Source: Nevskia ramosa DSM 11499
GTDB lineage: Bacteria; Pseudomonadota; Gammaproteobacteria; Nevskiales; Nevskiaceae
Direction of reading: 5' to 3'
Length of the DNA: 64,000 bases
Assembly (NCBI RefSeq): GCF_000420645.1
Contig: NZ_ATVI01000005.1
Coordinates: 666,357-730,356, forward strand
Below are positions 1-9,237 of this stretch, piece after piece (the stretch's first letter is position 1; the number at the start of each line of letters is the position of its first letter). The position numbers and the translations under genes were made by a program. The notes under the pieces were generated by a model, which saw nothing but the letters and a program-made list of their open reading frames with translations, did no database searches and was not told the DNA's origin.

Positions 1-533
1 TTGGCATCGTCGAGCCAGACTTCCCAGGTGTGGTGATGACGCAGCGCCGTCAGTGCACCGACCAGCGAGAGCGCCAGCACAGCGGCGCCGATACGCAAGC
101 TGCGTGGCAGGCGAGCGCTACGCGGCGTCGCCAGCGTAGCGTCGACGATCAGCAGCAGCAGCACGGTGCTGAAACCGGCCAGCGTCGTGTAGATGCGCGG
201 GTACTGGCGAACGATGGTCCAGTTCGCCGGCTCGGTCACGAACGACCAGTCGGCGACGATCAGCCGGGTGTAGAAATAGACGAACTTCAGCTCGCCCATG
301 CCGTAGACGAACAGCGCGAACGCCGCCGCGATCGACAGGCTCCAGACCCAGCGGCCGGTCAGGCTCAGCAACAGCGCCAGCGGTAGCAGGAACAGGCTGG
401 CGTTGATCAGCAGGCACCAGGCGTCTGCAGAGTCCTGCACCGACACGAATAGTGCCGCGACGATCACCAGGCAGCGCAGCAACAGCAGCAGAACTCGTGC
501 GACCGCAGTCGCACGAGCCTTCACAGTACTCAC
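1..533 (-). CDS. Partial membrane protein, N-terminal part of a possible sulfatase/LTA-synthase-like protein
   Basis: The open frame runs off the left edge, so only about 177 N-terminal residues are present. I start it at the GTG at 533-531 (M-S-T-V-K-A-R); a second GTG lies at 524-522 and no strong ribosome binding site decides between them. The residues form several hydrophobic segments separated by short loops. One stretch, GELKFVYFYTRLIVADW, resembles the membrane portion of LtaS-like or sulfatase-like phosphoglycerol/phosphoethanolamine transferases, where a K-x-P-L-x-x-x-D loop follows a helix. The catalytic domain would lie beyond the edge, so function cannot be proven. A perfect 10-bp inverted repeat (494-503/508-517) lies inside the first codons. 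Confidence 0.55.
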   Translation of the reverse strand, partial: MSTVKARATAVARVLLLLLRCLVIVAALFVSVQDSADAWCLLINASLFLLPLALLLSLTGRWVWSLSIAAAFALFVYGMGELKFVYFYTRLIVADWSFVTEPANWTIVRQYPRIYTTLAGFSTVLLLLIVDATLATPRSARLPRSLRIGAAVLALSLVGALTALRHHHTWEVWLDDA

Positions 534-628
534 AGGGGGCTCAACGAAGACCGCCGTTGCTCGCGTCGCGAGGACGGCTAGGGGATGGGGCGCGGGCGGT
601 CTTGGTCAAGGATGGAGAGCAGTGTCGG

Positions 629-1984
629 TCAGGTCGCGTCGATCAGGGCCAGAAGCTCGGCAGTCTTCGCTTCCATCAGCCCCGGGTTGGCGCGCGATTC
701 TACATTCAGACGCAGCACGGGCTCGGTATTCGAGCCGCGCAGGTTGAAGCGCCACTCGGCGAACTCCACCGACAGGCCATCGACCTTCTCGACCTTGGCA
801 TCGCCGGTTGCGTACTTCGCCTCGACCTTGGCGATCGTGCCCTTCACGTCCGACACCTTGCGGTTGATCTCGCCGCTCGCAGGGAACTTCGCCTGGCGGT
901 CTTCCACCAGCTGCGACAAGGTCATGCCCGAAGCCGAGATCAGGCCCGCCACCAGCAGCCACGGAATATTGCCGTTGTCGCAGTAGGCGAAATCGCGGAA
1001 GTAGTGATGGGCACTCATCTCGCCGCCGTAGATCGCGTTCTCAAGGCGCATGCGCTCCTTGATGAAGGCATGGCCGGTCTTCGACTGGACGGCTAAGCCG
1101 CCGGCGGTCTTGACCATGTCGACCGTGTTCCAGGTCAGGCGCGGGTCATGGATGATCTTGGCGCCGGCTTCGAGCTTGAGCATCGCTTCTGCCAGGAGAC
1201 CCACGATGTAATAGCCCTCGATGAAGCCGCCCTTTTCGTCGAACAGGAAGCAGCGATCGAAATCGCCGTCCCAGGCCACGCCGAAGTCGGCCTTGTGCTC
1301 GATCACGGCGGCTGACGTCGCCGAACGCATCTCCGGCAGCAGCGGGTTGGGGATGCCGTTCGGGAACGTGCCATCCGGTTCGTGATGGATCTTGACGAAC
1401 TCGAACGGCAGATGCGGTTCCAGTGCATCGATGACCAGGCCGGCCGAGCCGTTGCCGGCGTCGACGACGATCTTCAGCGGCTTCAGCAGCTTCGGATCGA
1501 CATAGCCGAGCAGATGCTTGACGTAGTCCGGCCGGTAGTCGTGCAGCGTGCGCTTGGCTTCGCCGGTCGGTGCCGTCGCGGTCGACGCGGCGGTGGCTTC
1601 CTCGAGCGCGCGCAGGCCGGTGTCGCCGGAGATCGGGATCGCGCCGCCCTTGACCAGCTTCATGCCGTTGTAGTCCATCGGATTGTGGCTGGCGGTGACC
1701 ATGATGCCGCCGTCGATGCCCGGCTGGAACGACGCGAAATAGACCTCTTCGGTGCCACCGAGGCCGATGTCGACCACTTCGACGCCGCCTTCGACCAGAC
1801 CGTGCGCCAGCGCATTCAGCAGTTCGGCGCTGGACAGGCGCACGTCGCGGCCCAGCGCGACGCGCTTCGGGCTGAACGCTGCGGCGTAGGCAAGGCCGAG
1901 GCGGTAGGCAACGTCGACATTCAGTTCATCGGGAACGCGGCCACGGATGTCGTAAGCCTTGAAGCAGGGCAGGCGCAGGGTCAT
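629..1984 (-). CDS. manB: Phosphomannomutase (CpsG/ManB type alpha-D-phosphohexomutase)
   Basis: This enzyme interconverts mannose-6-phosphate and mannose-1-phosphate, feeding GDP-mannose and exopolysaccharide or LPS synthesis in the cytoplasm. The 451 residues match the usual length. The four hallmark loops are present: the phosphoserine loop TASHNP (Ser99), the metal-binding DGDFDR (239-244), the sugar-binding GEMSAHH, and the C-terminal phosphate-binding RGSNTEP. GEMSAHH followed by YFRDFAYCD is typical of CpsG-type phosphomannomutases. I chose the ATG at 1984 ([15 protein letters not shown]) because the longer frame adds an unrelated arginine-rich leader. It is divergent from the SRP RNA gene. 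Glucose-phosphate activity is also possible in this family. Confidence 0.93.
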   Translation of the reverse strand: MTLRLPCFKAYDIRGRVPDELNVDVAYRLGLAYAAAFSPKRVALGRDVRLSSAELLNALAHGLVEGGVEVVDIGLGGTEEVYFASFQPGIDGGIMVTASHNPMDYNGMKLVKGGAIPISGDTGLRALEEATAASTATAPTGEAKRTLHDYRPDYVKHLLGYVDPKLLKPLKIVVDAGNGSAGLVIDALEPHLPFEFVKIHHEPDGTFPNGIPNPLLPEMRSATSAAVIEHKADFGVAWDGDFDRCFLFDEKGGFIEGYYIVGLLAEAMLKLEAGAKIIHDPRLTWNTVDMVKTAGGLAVQSKTGHAFIKERMRLENAIYGGEMSAHHYFRDFAYCDNGNIPWLLVAGLISASGMTLSQLVEDRQAKFPASGEINRKVSDVKGTIAKVEAKYATGDAKVEKVDGLSVEFAEWRFNLRGSNTEPVLRLNVESRANPGLMEAKTAELLALIDAT

Positions 1985-2111
1985 GAGTTCGGGTCTTTGG
2001 GTTGGGGTTTCGGTGTCGCGGCGGAGAGCATGCAACAGGTCGGGGTCCGGGCGATGTAAACAAAGCAGGCTCCATGCCCACTTGTGGCGAAATCACATGC
2101 AGAAATTATGC

Positions 2112-2140
2112 TTGAGCTTCGCGGCCACAGAGGGGACAAT
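2112..2140 (+). promoter_or_regulatory. Sigma-70 type promoter of the SRP RNA gene
   Basis: A -35 element TTGAGC (2112-2117) and a -10 element GACAAT (2135-2140) are separated by exactly 17 bp. The predicted start, 7-8 bases after the -10, coincides with the 5' end of the folded RNA at 2148. Confidence 0.6.
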
Positions 2141-2147
2141 CCGCGCC

Positions 2148-2253
<106 letters not shown>

Positions 2254-2275
2254 ACTATTTTCAGGTTTCATCGAT

Positions 2276-2305
2276 ACGGCTCGCTTGGTGCGAGCCGTTT
2301 TCGTT
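2276..2305 (+). terminator. Rho-independent terminator of the SRP RNA gene
   Basis: A perfect 9-bp stem (2276-2284 with 2290-2298, 5-nt loop) is followed by a T-rich tract TTTTCGTTT on the plus strand. It also lies just beyond the stop of the convergent ArnT-like gene, but the T tract favours the plus strand. Confidence 0.8.
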
Positions 2306-2309
2306 TCCG

Positions 2310-3920
2310 TCAGCGGCGGGCTTCGCCCTGCCTCAGCAGCAGCGCCACGCCACCCTTCTTGAACTCCGGAATCAAGGTCACGCTGGCGCCCAGTTCGCGC
2401 TGCAGGTCCGGAATCCGGTCCAGCTTCACGAATACCAGCTCGCCCGGTTCGGGCAGGCGGTTCGGGGTGATCGCGCCGCGGTAGACGCTGAACGTCGGCA
2501 GGTAGGTGCGATAGCTGACCGTCGACGTGCCCAGTTCCTTGGCCCGCAGCGCCGCTTCCCGCACCGGCAACTGCTGGGCGGCGGCGAGCACCGGAATGAA
2601 GCCGAACCAGACCAGCATCGACAGCGCCATTGCGGCTCCGAGCAGGGCCTGCCAGGCGGCGGTCCTGCGGCGGAACAGCAGCACCAGGATGATGATCAGC
2701 ACTGCGCCGCTGAGGATCATGTAATCGAGCCCGAATGAACGCGCCGCCAGGGAGACGATGCCGGCTTCGTAGGGACGATCGCTGTCGATCGGAACCATCG
2801 GCAGCACCCAGGGCAGGCTGGCCAGCAGCAAGGCGAACAGCAGCGCCGGCAGCAAGGTCCAGAATTTGGCCGGCAGGCGGTTCCAGGCGCGGCCGAACAG
2901 CACGAACAGCGGCGTGCAGCCGTACAGCAGGTAATGCGGCAGCTGGGTGCCCGAGAACGAGAAGAACAGGAACACGAAGGCGAACCACAGCAGCAGGAAC
3001 ACATCGAGCGGATCAGGCTTGCGCAGGCGCGCGAACGTGCCGGGCAGCAGAGCAGTAAACGGCAGCACGATCAGCGGCAGCGCGGCGACGTAGTACCAGA
3101 GCTTGCCGCCGTGACCCTGCATCGTCGAGCCGTAGCGGGTCAGGTTGTGCTCGAACAGGAAGTGGAAGAAGAAATCGGTCTGGCCGGTCATCGCCAGCGG
3201 CGCCATCCACAGCGCGACTACCGCCAGGAACACCAGCCAGCCGTAGGGATCGAACACCGCAGCGAGCCAGCGCAATGGCTGACGCTGGCTGAGGTAGAAG
3301 ACCAGCGAGACGATCACCGGCAGCGCGACCGCGATCGGCCCCTTGGTCAGAAAGCCCAGGCCCATCCACAGATAGATGCGCAGGAGCTTGCCGCGCGTCG
3401 GCGTCAACCAGTGCTGGTAGATGCCAAGCATCGCCAGCGCGATCCACAGGTTCAGCATCGCATCGGCAATCGCTGCGTGGCCGATGACGCTGGACATCAG
3501 GCTTAGAGCGACTGCACCAGCGGCCAGCAGCGCGGCATTGCGGCTTGCGGTCAGCATGAAAGTGGCGCGGAACACCACGAACATCCAAGCCGAGGCACAG
3601 AGCGCGGACGGAAACCGGAAGCCCAGCTCATTGGCGCCGAACAGGCTCACCGAAGCCGCTTGTGCCCAATAGATCAGGATCGGTTTGTCGTAACGCGGCT
3701 CACCATTCAAGGTGGTGATCAGCCACTGGCCGGTGGCAAGCATCTCGCGCGTCGCCTGGCTGAAGGCGCCTTCGTCGAGATCGAACAGCGGCACCGCCCA
3801 CAGGTTCGACCAGAAGCCGAGCAGCACCGCTGCGAACAGGAACCCCAGATGCGCTGCAGACAGCCGTTCCGTCTCAAGCACGATTGCGATCTGCCTCGTC
3901 GATGCCAAGCCGCGCCGCAC
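2310..3920 (-). CDS. ArnT-like lipid-dependent glycosyltransferase (GT-C, PMT/GT83 type)
   Basis: Integral membrane glycosyltransferase expected to move a sugar from a polyprenyl-phosphate donor onto an envelope acceptor such as lipid A or core on the periplasmic side. About 520-536 residues with roughly a dozen hydrophobic segments. The first periplasmic loop carries the family's acidic pair in LFDLDEGAFSQATREM and the following YDKPILIYW motif, as in ArnT/RgtA-D/PMT proteins. It is last in a four-gene minus-strand run. The start is uncertain: the ATG-equivalent at 3920 overlaps the upstream gene by 47 bases, whereas a GTG at 3881-3879 gives an 8-base overlap and begins V-L-E-T-E-R; I think the shorter form is likelier. 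Acceptor and sugar cannot be read from sequence. Confidence 0.85.
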   Translation of the reverse strand: MRRGLASTRQIAIVLETERLSAAHLGFLFAAVLLGFWSNLWAVPLFDLDEGAFSQATREMLATGQWLITTLNGEPRYDKPILIYWAQAASVSLFGANELGFRFPSALCASAWMFVVFRATFMLTASRNAALLAAGAVALSLMSSVIGHAAIADAMLNLWIALAMLGIYQHWLTPTRGKLLRIYLWMGLGFLTKGPIAVALPVIVSLVFYLSQRQPLRWLAAVFDPYGWLVFLAVVALWMAPLAMTGQTDFFFHFLFEHNLTRYGSTMQGHGGKLWYYVAALPLIVLPFTALLPGTFARLRKPDPLDVFLLLWFAFVFLFFSFSGTQLPHYLLYGCTPLFVLFGRAWNRLPAKFWTLLPALLFALLLASLPWVLPMVPIDSDRPYEAGIVSLAARSFGLDYMILSGAVLIIILVLLFRRRTAAWQALLGAAMALSMLVWFGFIPVLAAAQQLPVREAALRAKELGTSTVSYRTYLPTFSVYRGAITPNRLPEPGELVFVKLDRIPDLQRELGASVTLIPEFKKGGVALLLRQGEARR

Positions 3921-4941
3921 CCGGTTCGGCCAGTTGCGCCCAGCCGTTGCCGGTGTCCAGCACCGCGCCGCTGGCGACGGTCAGCGGGCCTTCGGTGCGC
4001 TGATAGAACACCCGGGACAGCATTTCTGCGATCAGCCCGGTGGTCAGGAACTGGATCGAGAACACCAGCAGCAGCACGGCGACCAGGAACAGCGGACGGC
4101 CGCCGATCGATTCGCCGAGCACGAACTTGACCACGCCGAGCCAGGTCATCGCTGCGCTGCCGACGAATCCAAGCGCCAGGCCGATCGAGCCGAAGAAGTG
4201 GCCGGGGCGGGCACGGAAGCGCAGGAAGAAGAACACCGTCAGCAGATCGAGCACGACGCGGAAGGTCCGCGAAATGCCGTACTTGCTCTCGCCGAACTGG
4301 CGGGCGGCGTGGCCGACCGGCGTTTCGCCGATCCGGGTCGGGCTGGTGACCATCGCCGCCCAGACCGGGATGAAGCGATGCATCTCGCCGTACAGGCGCA
4401 CCTGCTTGATCACCGTCGCGCGATAGACCTTCAGCGAGCAGCCGTAGTCGCGGATCTTCACGCCGGTGACCCGGGCGATCAGCTTGTTGGCCAGCTTCGA
4501 CGGCAGCTTGCGGCTCATCCAGGCGTCCTGGCGATTGGCGCGGTAGCCGGTCAGCAGGTCGAGATCTCGCGCATACATCTCGGCGACCATGCGCGGGATA
4601 TCGGCCGGATCGTTCTGCAGATCGCCGTCGAGGGTGGCGATGACCTCGCCACGCGCGGCATCGATGCCGGCCTGCATCGCCGTGGTCTGGCCGTTGTTGC
4701 GGGCAAAGCGGATGACGCGGACATGCGGGCCGTACTTCGCGCCTTCGCTGATCAGGCGCTTGCCGGTCTCGTCGAGACTGCCGTCGTCGACGCAGATCAG
4801 CTCCCAGGGGCCGGCATAGGCAGCGAGGCCTTCGTGGACGCGGGCGAGCATCGGCGCGACGTTGTCCTGCTCCCGGTACATCGGGATCACGATCGACAGG
4901 CTGGGGCTGGGCGGCAGGCTTTCCGTCACGTCGGAACTCAT
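3874..4941 (-). CDS. Polyprenyl-phosphate glycosyltransferase, GT2 family (DPM1/ArnC/RgtE-like)
   Basis: Cytoplasmic-side transferase that would load a sugar onto undecaprenyl phosphate to make the donor used by the ArnT-like enzyme downstream. The N-terminal GT-A domain has the start SIVIPMYREQDN, the DDGS nucleotide motif and the catalytic LDGDLQNDP motif with a DxD-type pair. Two hydrophobic helices near the C terminus anchor it, as in DPM1-like and RgtE-like proteins. The 355-residue length is typical. I used the ATG at 4941; a TTG three codons further upstream is also open. It follows the UPF0104 gene by 36 bases and overlaps the next gene. The exact sugar is unknown. Confidence 0.88.
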   Translation of the reverse strand: MSSDVTESLPPSPSLSIVIPMYREQDNVAPMLARVHEGLAAYAGPWELICVDDGSLDETGKRLISEGAKYGPHVRVIRFARNNGQTTAMQAGIDAARGEVIATLDGDLQNDPADIPRMVAEMYARDLDLLTGYRANRQDAWMSRKLPSKLANKLIARVTGVKIRDYGCSLKVYRATVIKQVRLYGEMHRFIPVWAAMVTSPTRIGETPVGHAARQFGESKYGISRTFRVVLDLLTVFFFLRFRARPGHFFGSIGLALGFVGSAAMTWLGVVKFVLGESIGGRPLFLVAVLLLVFSIQFLTTGLIAEMLSRVFYQRTEGPLTVASGAVLDTGNGWAQLAEPGAARLGIDEADRNRA

Positions 4942-4977
4942 GGAAGACAAGGCCCAAAGTCTAGCATCGGGCTTCCG

Positions 4978-5925
4978 TCATTCCGGTTGAGAGGCTGGCA
5001 TCGACGGCGGAGCACCCACCAGCCAGGCCAGCGCGCCAGCGATCAGCGCCGTGGTCAGCACCAGCAGGTGCAGGTTGACGGCCGCCGCCAGCAAAGCACC
5101 CAGTTCGGTGGCGCCGGAGGCGGGCGCCAGCAGCGCCATCACGCCGGCCTCGTAAGTACCGAAGCCGCCGGGCGCGTGCAGTGGCAGCACGGTCGACAGA
5201 TCGCCACCGATCGCGCCCAAGGTGCCGAGCACCGGCGACAGCTGCGCCAGCAGACCGAGCACGATGCCGAGCGCCAGCAGCTTCACGCTCCACGCGGCCC
5301 AGGTCAGCACCAGATCGAGCGCCAGCCCCGAAGTCTGCTTCGGCAAGCCGGACAGTGCTTTCGCCGCAAAGCCGGCGAGCTTGCCGCTACGCCGCGCGAG
5401 CCTGGCTTGCAAGGGTTCACGCAGCGCGTAGACCGCGAGTGGTGCGACCGCCGCGAGGGCCGCGCCGAGCCAGGCCAGGGTCGACAAACCCTGCACTTTC
5501 AGCAGCCAGCCGCTGGCCGCACAAGCGGCGGCGACGGTCGCCAGCACATGCAGATCGAGCAGCCGCAGCCAGACCAAGGTGCCGGCGGCTTGCGTCGCAT
5601 CGATGCCGAACCAGCGCCGCATCAGCACCGGAAAACTGACCTCGCCGGCGCGCGCCGGCAGAATCAGATTCAGCGCGTTGTTGATCAGGATCAGCCGCAG
5701 GCAGGCGAACCAGGCGCCACGCGGAATCTGCTGTTCGGCGAGATAGATGCGGGTGCCGCGCAACGCATAGCTGGCGAGCATGCCGGCGATTGCCAGCACC
5801 AGGGTCAGCGGCGCGATCTGCGACCACGGTGCCAGCAGCCGGGACCAGCCCCAGAAATGCTCGACCGCCGCCGCGAACAAGCCGAGGACGGCGACATTCA
5901 GCCCCAGCGCGAGGCCGCGATTCAT
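4978..5925 (-). CDS. UPF0104/AglD-like integral membrane protein (lysylphosphatidylglycerol synthase transmembrane family)
   Basis: A 315-residue polytopic membrane protein with about eight hydrophobic helices. It carries the family landmarks LPARAGEVSFPVLMRR in the first third and LPLHAPGGFGTYEAG near the C terminus, as seen in AglD/UPF0104 proteins. The soluble catalytic domain of true MprF is absent, so it is not a lysyl-transferase. The ATG at 5925 lies 7 bases after the epimerase stop, showing translational coupling. Members next to polyprenyl-phosphate glycosyltransferases are often proposed to handle lipid-linked sugars, including flipping, but no function is proven; that role is inference from its neighbours. 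Confidence 0.8.
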   Translation of the reverse strand: MNRGLALGLNVAVLGLFAAAVEHFWGWSRLLAPWSQIAPLTLVLAIAGMLASYALRGTRIYLAEQQIPRGAWFACLRLILINNALNLILPARAGEVSFPVLMRRWFGIDATQAAGTLVWLRLLDLHVLATVAAACAASGWLLKVQGLSTLAWLGAALAAVAPLAVYALREPLQARLARRSGKLAGFAAKALSGLPKQTSGLALDLVLTWAAWSVKLLALGIVLGLLAQLSPVLGTLGAIGGDLSTVLPLHAPGGFGTYEAGVMALLAPASGATELGALLAAAVNLHLLVLTTALIAGALAWLVGAPPSMPASQPE

Positions 5926-5932
5926 GTCCGGC

Positions 5933-6925
5933 TCAAGGCTGGACGGCGAGCCAGCTCGCGAAGCGGGCGAGGCCGGTATCGAAATCGGTGGCCGGCTCGT
6001 AGCCGAGCAGCGCCTGCGACTTGCGGATATCGGCCCAGGTGCGGCGCATCTCGCCCGGCTGCCAGTCCTGCCAGTCGATGTTCGCTTTGACATTCAACAC
6101 CGCTTCAAGCTTGTGGATCATCTCCAGCAGCCCGATCGTGCGGTTGTTGCCGAGATTGAACACTTCGTAGTTGGCGCAGGCCGGATCGGCGGCGAAGGCC
6201 ATCGCCGCACGAACGCCGGCGACGATGTCGCCCCAGTAGGTGAAGTCACGCTCGGACGAACCATCGCCATAGACCGGGATGGTCTTGCCGTCGAGCATCA
6301 ACCGCGCGAACTTGTGGATCGCCAGGTCCGGCCGCTGGCGTTCGCCGAACACGGTGAAGAAGCGGAGGGCGACGAAACGCAGGCCGAAGGTCTGGGCGTA
6401 GACGTAGCCCAACTGCTCGTCGGCGAGCTTGCTCGACGCGTAAGGGTTGATCGGCAGCAGGCCGAGATCGGACTCCGCCCACGGCAGGCGCGGGCAGTCG
6501 CCGTAGACGCTCGACGAGGAGCCGAACACGAAGGCCTTGATGCCGCGCTGATGGGCCAGGCTCAGCAGGTTCTGGGTGCCGATGACGTTGGTCATCTGGT
6601 AGCCGAGCGGGTCGGTCAGGGAATTCCGGACGCCGGCCTTGGCGGCGAGATGAACGATCGATGTGTACGTCCCATTGAGCAGCGAGTTCAGCTTGGCGCC
6701 ATCACGGATATCGGCCTCGACCAGCCGGTAGGCCGGGTGATCGAGATGCGCGGCGATGTGCCGGCGCTTGATGCTCGCCGGGTAGTAGGGATCGAAGTTG
6801 TCGATCACCGTCACCTGCCAGCCGTCGCCGAGCAGGCCGTCGACCAGATGGCTGCCGATGAAGCCAGCGCCGCCGGTGACCAGGGCATGACCCGGCGCGA
6901 GCGGGGCGGGAAGCGGGTGGCTCAA
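5933..6925 (-). CDS. NAD-dependent nucleotide-sugar epimerase (UDP-glucuronate 4-epimerase-like)
   Basis: Extended short-chain dehydrogenase. The N-terminal Rossmann motif is GGAGFIGSH, the active site has SSSSVYGD and the catalytic Tyr/Lys in [10 protein letters not shown], and the C terminus has [22 protein letters not shown], which matches the pattern in UDP-glucuronate/UDP-glucose 4-epimerases (CapI, LpsL). The start is TTG at 6925-6923, supported by AGGAG at 6937-6933 with 7-base spacing; the long in-frame extension upstream is arginine-rich and has no better start. This gives 330 residues, normal for the family. It heads the operon with the membrane protein and two glycosyltransferases. 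UDP-galacturonate is the likely product, but related sugars cannot be excluded. Confidence 0.87.
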   Translation of the reverse strand: MSHPLPAPLAPGHALVTGGAGFIGSHLVDGLLGDGWQVTVIDNFDPYYPASIKRRHIAAHLDHPAYRLVEADIRDGAKLNSLLNGTYTSIVHLAAKAGVRNSLTDPLGYQMTNVIGTQNLLSLAHQRGIKAFVFGSSSSVYGDCPRLPWAESDLGLLPINPYASSKLADEQLGYVYAQTFGLRFVALRFFTVFGERQRPDLAIHKFARLMLDGKTIPVYGDGSSERDFTYWGDIVAGVRAAMAFAADPACANYEVFNLGNNRTIGLLEMIHKLEAVLNVKANIDWQDWQPGEMRRTWADIRKSQALLGYEPATDFDTGLARFASWLAVQP

Positions 6926-7088
6926 GGGATCACTCCTGCGGGGGAACGCCTGGGAAGTACGGAGTTTACGCGGTCGCGATGGCGGTTCCGTGTGCGTTTC
7001 GCAAGCGGCCGCGGTCCGCCTGCGGGTGGCGTACCCCCGCTTCATCCGCGACAATGCCTTTACTCCGTCTGGCCATCCTGTCTCTCCC

Positions 7089-8795
7089 ATGAGCTATCTC
7101 GCGCTTGCGCGCAAATGGCGTCCGCGCCGCTTCGAAGACGTGCGTGGCCAGGGCCATGTGGTCAAGGCGCTGACCCATGCACTCGATGGCGATCGCCTGC
7201 ATCCGGCGATCCTGCTGACCGGCACCCGCGGCGTCGGCAAGACCACGCTTGCCCGCATCATCGCCAAGGGCCTGAACTGCCAGACCGGCGTCAGCGCCAA
7301 TCCCTGTGGCGTCTGTTCGGCCTGCAAGGAAGTCAACGACGGCCGCTTCGTCGATCTGCTGGAAATCGACGCCGCGTCGAACACCGGCGTCGACAACATC
7401 CGCGAGCTGATCGACAACGCCCAGTACTCGCCGGCGCGTGGCCGCTACAAGGTCTACCTGATCGACGAAGTCCACATGCTGTCGAAGGGCGCGTTCAACG
7501 CGCTGCTGAAGACCCTGGAAGAACCGCCGCCGCACGTGAAGTTCATCCTGGCGACGACCGATCCGCAGAAGCTGCCGATCACCGTGCTCAGCCGTTGCCT
7601 GCAGTTCAACCTGAAGCGTCTGAGCGTCGCGCTGATCCGCGACAATCTTGCCGACATCCTCAAGGATGAAGCAGTCGATTTCGAGATCGGTGCCGTTGCC
7701 GAACTGGCGCGCGCCGCCGATGGCTCGATGCGCGATGGCCTGTCGCTGCTCGATCAGGCGCTGGCCTTCGCCGGCGGTGCCAAGCTCGAAGCGCTGGCGG
7801 TCGAAGACATGCTCGGCACCGGTGGTCGCCGCAATCTGTTCGCGGTGATCGAAGCGCTGGCGGCGCACGAGGGTGAAGCCCTGCTCGCCGCCCTTCGCCG
7901 GCTCGACGAATCGGCGCCGGATTTCCACGCGCTGCTCAACGATCTGGCGATGCTGCTGCAGCGTCTTGCGATGTTGCAGTTGCTGCCGAACGCTGGCGAT
8001 GAAGACGACGATCCGCGCCTTGCGCCGCTGGCGCAGACGGTGGCCGTCGAGGACGTGCAGCTCTGGTATCAGATCGCCGTGCTCGGTCGCCGCGATCTGC
8101 CTTACGCGCCGGATCCGCGCCTCGGCTTCGAGATGAGCGTGCTGCGCATGTTCGCGCTGAAGCTCGATGATGGCGGCGGTTCGGCGGCGCCGGCTGGCGG
8201 TGGTGGCGGGCGCGCTGCTGCGCCAACCCCGGCCGCATCCGCCAAGTCCGCGGCACCGGTCGCGGCGACGCCTGCCGCTGCGCCTGTCGCCAACATTCCG
8301 CAGGCAACGCCCAGCCCACCGCGCAGCGCCCACATCCTGATGCCGAGCGCGACCCGTTCGGCGCCGACGGAAGCCTTTGTCGCGCCTGTCGCAACTCCGG
8401 CGGCTACCGCCACGCCGGGCACGGTCTGGCATCGCCTGGTCGATGAGCTGGGCCTCGACGGCATGGTTCGCCAGCTCGCCCGGCATTGCGCCTGGCTGAG
8501 TCGCGAAGGCGAAACCCTGCGCTTCGCGCTTGATCCGCGTGCCCGCCATCTGCTTACCGAGGAGCGCCGCCTCGCCGTGCAGGCCGCACTGATCGGCAAG
8601 CTGGGCCCGCTGAATCTGGATATCGGCGTCGCCGCCAGTCCCGACGTGCTGCATCCGGCCGCCGCCGACGAGCAGCGACTGATCGATCGCCAGCGCGATG
8701 CCGAGAAAGCTATCGAGCAGGACCCGGTGGTCGCCAGCTTTCGCACGCTGTTCGGTGCCACGGTGCGTGCCGGCTCGATCCAGCCCATTGATTGA
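7089..8795 (+). CDS. dnaX: DNA polymerase III subunit gamma/tau
   Basis: Clamp-loader ATPase that loads the beta clamp and couples the replicative polymerases. The ATPase core has Walker A GTRGVGKT (45-52), four zinc-ligand cysteines at 64, 73, 76 and 79, the DEVHMLS Walker B region and the SRC sensor motif. A Gly/Ala/Pro-rich linker covers roughly residues 365-430, followed by a C-terminal tau domain, 568 residues in all. The start MSYLALARKWRP is the family's conserved beginning. I saw no A-AAA-AAG slippery sequence at the end of the ATPase core, so a shorter gamma form made by frameshifting as in E. coli is not evident. It is followed by ybaB and recR, the usual arrangement. Confidence 0.97.
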   Translation: MSYLALARKWRPRRFEDVRGQGHVVKALTHALDGDRLHPAILLTGTRGVGKTTLARIIAKGLNCQTGVSANPCGVCSACKEVNDGRFVDLLEIDAASNTGVDNIRELIDNAQYSPARGRYKVYLIDEVHMLSKGAFNALLKTLEEPPPHVKFILATTDPQKLPITVLSRCLQFNLKRLSVALIRDNLADILKDEAVDFEIGAVAELARAADGSMRDGLSLLDQALAFAGGAKLEALAVEDMLGTGGRRNLFAVIEALAAHEGEALLAALRRLDESAPDFHALLNDLAMLLQRLAMLQLLPNAGDEDDDPRLAPLAQTVAVEDVQLWYQIAVLGRRDLPYAPDPRLGFEMSVLRMFALKLDDGGGSAAPAGGGGGRAAAPTPAASAKSAAPVAATPAAAPVANIPQATPSPPRSAHILMPSATRSAPTEAFVAPVATPAATATPGTVWHRLVDELGLDGMVRQLARHCAWLSREGETLRFALDPRARHLLTEERRLAVQAALIGKLGPLNLDIGVAASPDVLHPAAADEQRLIDRQRDAEKAIEQDPVVASFRTLFGATVRAGSIQPID

Positions 8796-8891
8796 TTGGC
8801 CATCGGCTAGCGTTCGATTGCCGATTGAAGTCCCGCTGTGTGGCCCCACCGTCGCTGGTCGAGCCCGCAAGAACCCCGCAGGAGAGATGAG

Positions 8892-9209
8892 ATGAAAGGT
8901 CCGCTCGCGCAGCTGATGCAACAAGCGCAGAAGGCGCAGGAAACGATGAAGAAGGTTCAGGCCGAGATCGCCGCCGCCGAGATCACCGGTGAGTCCGGTG
9001 CCGGCCTGGTCAAGATCACGCTGAACGGCAAGCACGAAGCCAAGCGCGTCGTCATCGATGCCGAGGCGCTGAAGGAAGACAAGGAATTCCTCGAAGACCT
9101 GATCGCCGCCGCGATCAATGACGCTTCGCAGAAGCTCGAGCGTCATTCCTCGGAGAAGATGTCCAAGGTCACCGCTGGCATGAATCTGCCGCCGGGCATG
9201 GGTTTCTGA
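8892..9209 (+). CDS. ybaB: YbaB/EbfC family nucleoid-associated protein
   Basis: Small DNA-binding protein of 105 residues, normally a homodimer with long helices and a central strand set. The sequence has the usual charged N-terminal helix rich in Gln and Lys ([17 protein letters not shown]), the central [16 protein letters not shown] strand region, and the Met/Pro/Gly-rich tail. AGGAGAG at 8880-8886 lies 5 bases before the ATG at 8892, which settles the start. It sits between dnaX and recR, the conserved order in many bacteria, and its role is often linked to recombination and nucleoid organisation. Confidence 0.95.
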   Translation: MKGPLAQLMQQAQKAQETMKKVQAEIAAAEITGESGAGLVKITLNGKHEAKRVVIDAEALKEDKEFLEDLIAAAINDASQKLERHSSEKMSKVTAGMNLPPGMGF

Positions 9210-9237
9210 GGCTGTCATCCGCCTGCACTGAACGCCG

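Noticed and set aside
3712-6090. A 792-codon open frame on the plus strand, antisense to the sugar operon
   Set aside because: It is rich in Arg, Gln and His with no family motif and lies opposite three well-supported genes. It is a GC-rich shadow.
5780-7669. Plus-strand frame spanning the epimerase and the dnaX start
   Set aside because: It crosses the divergent promoter region and reads dnaX out of frame.
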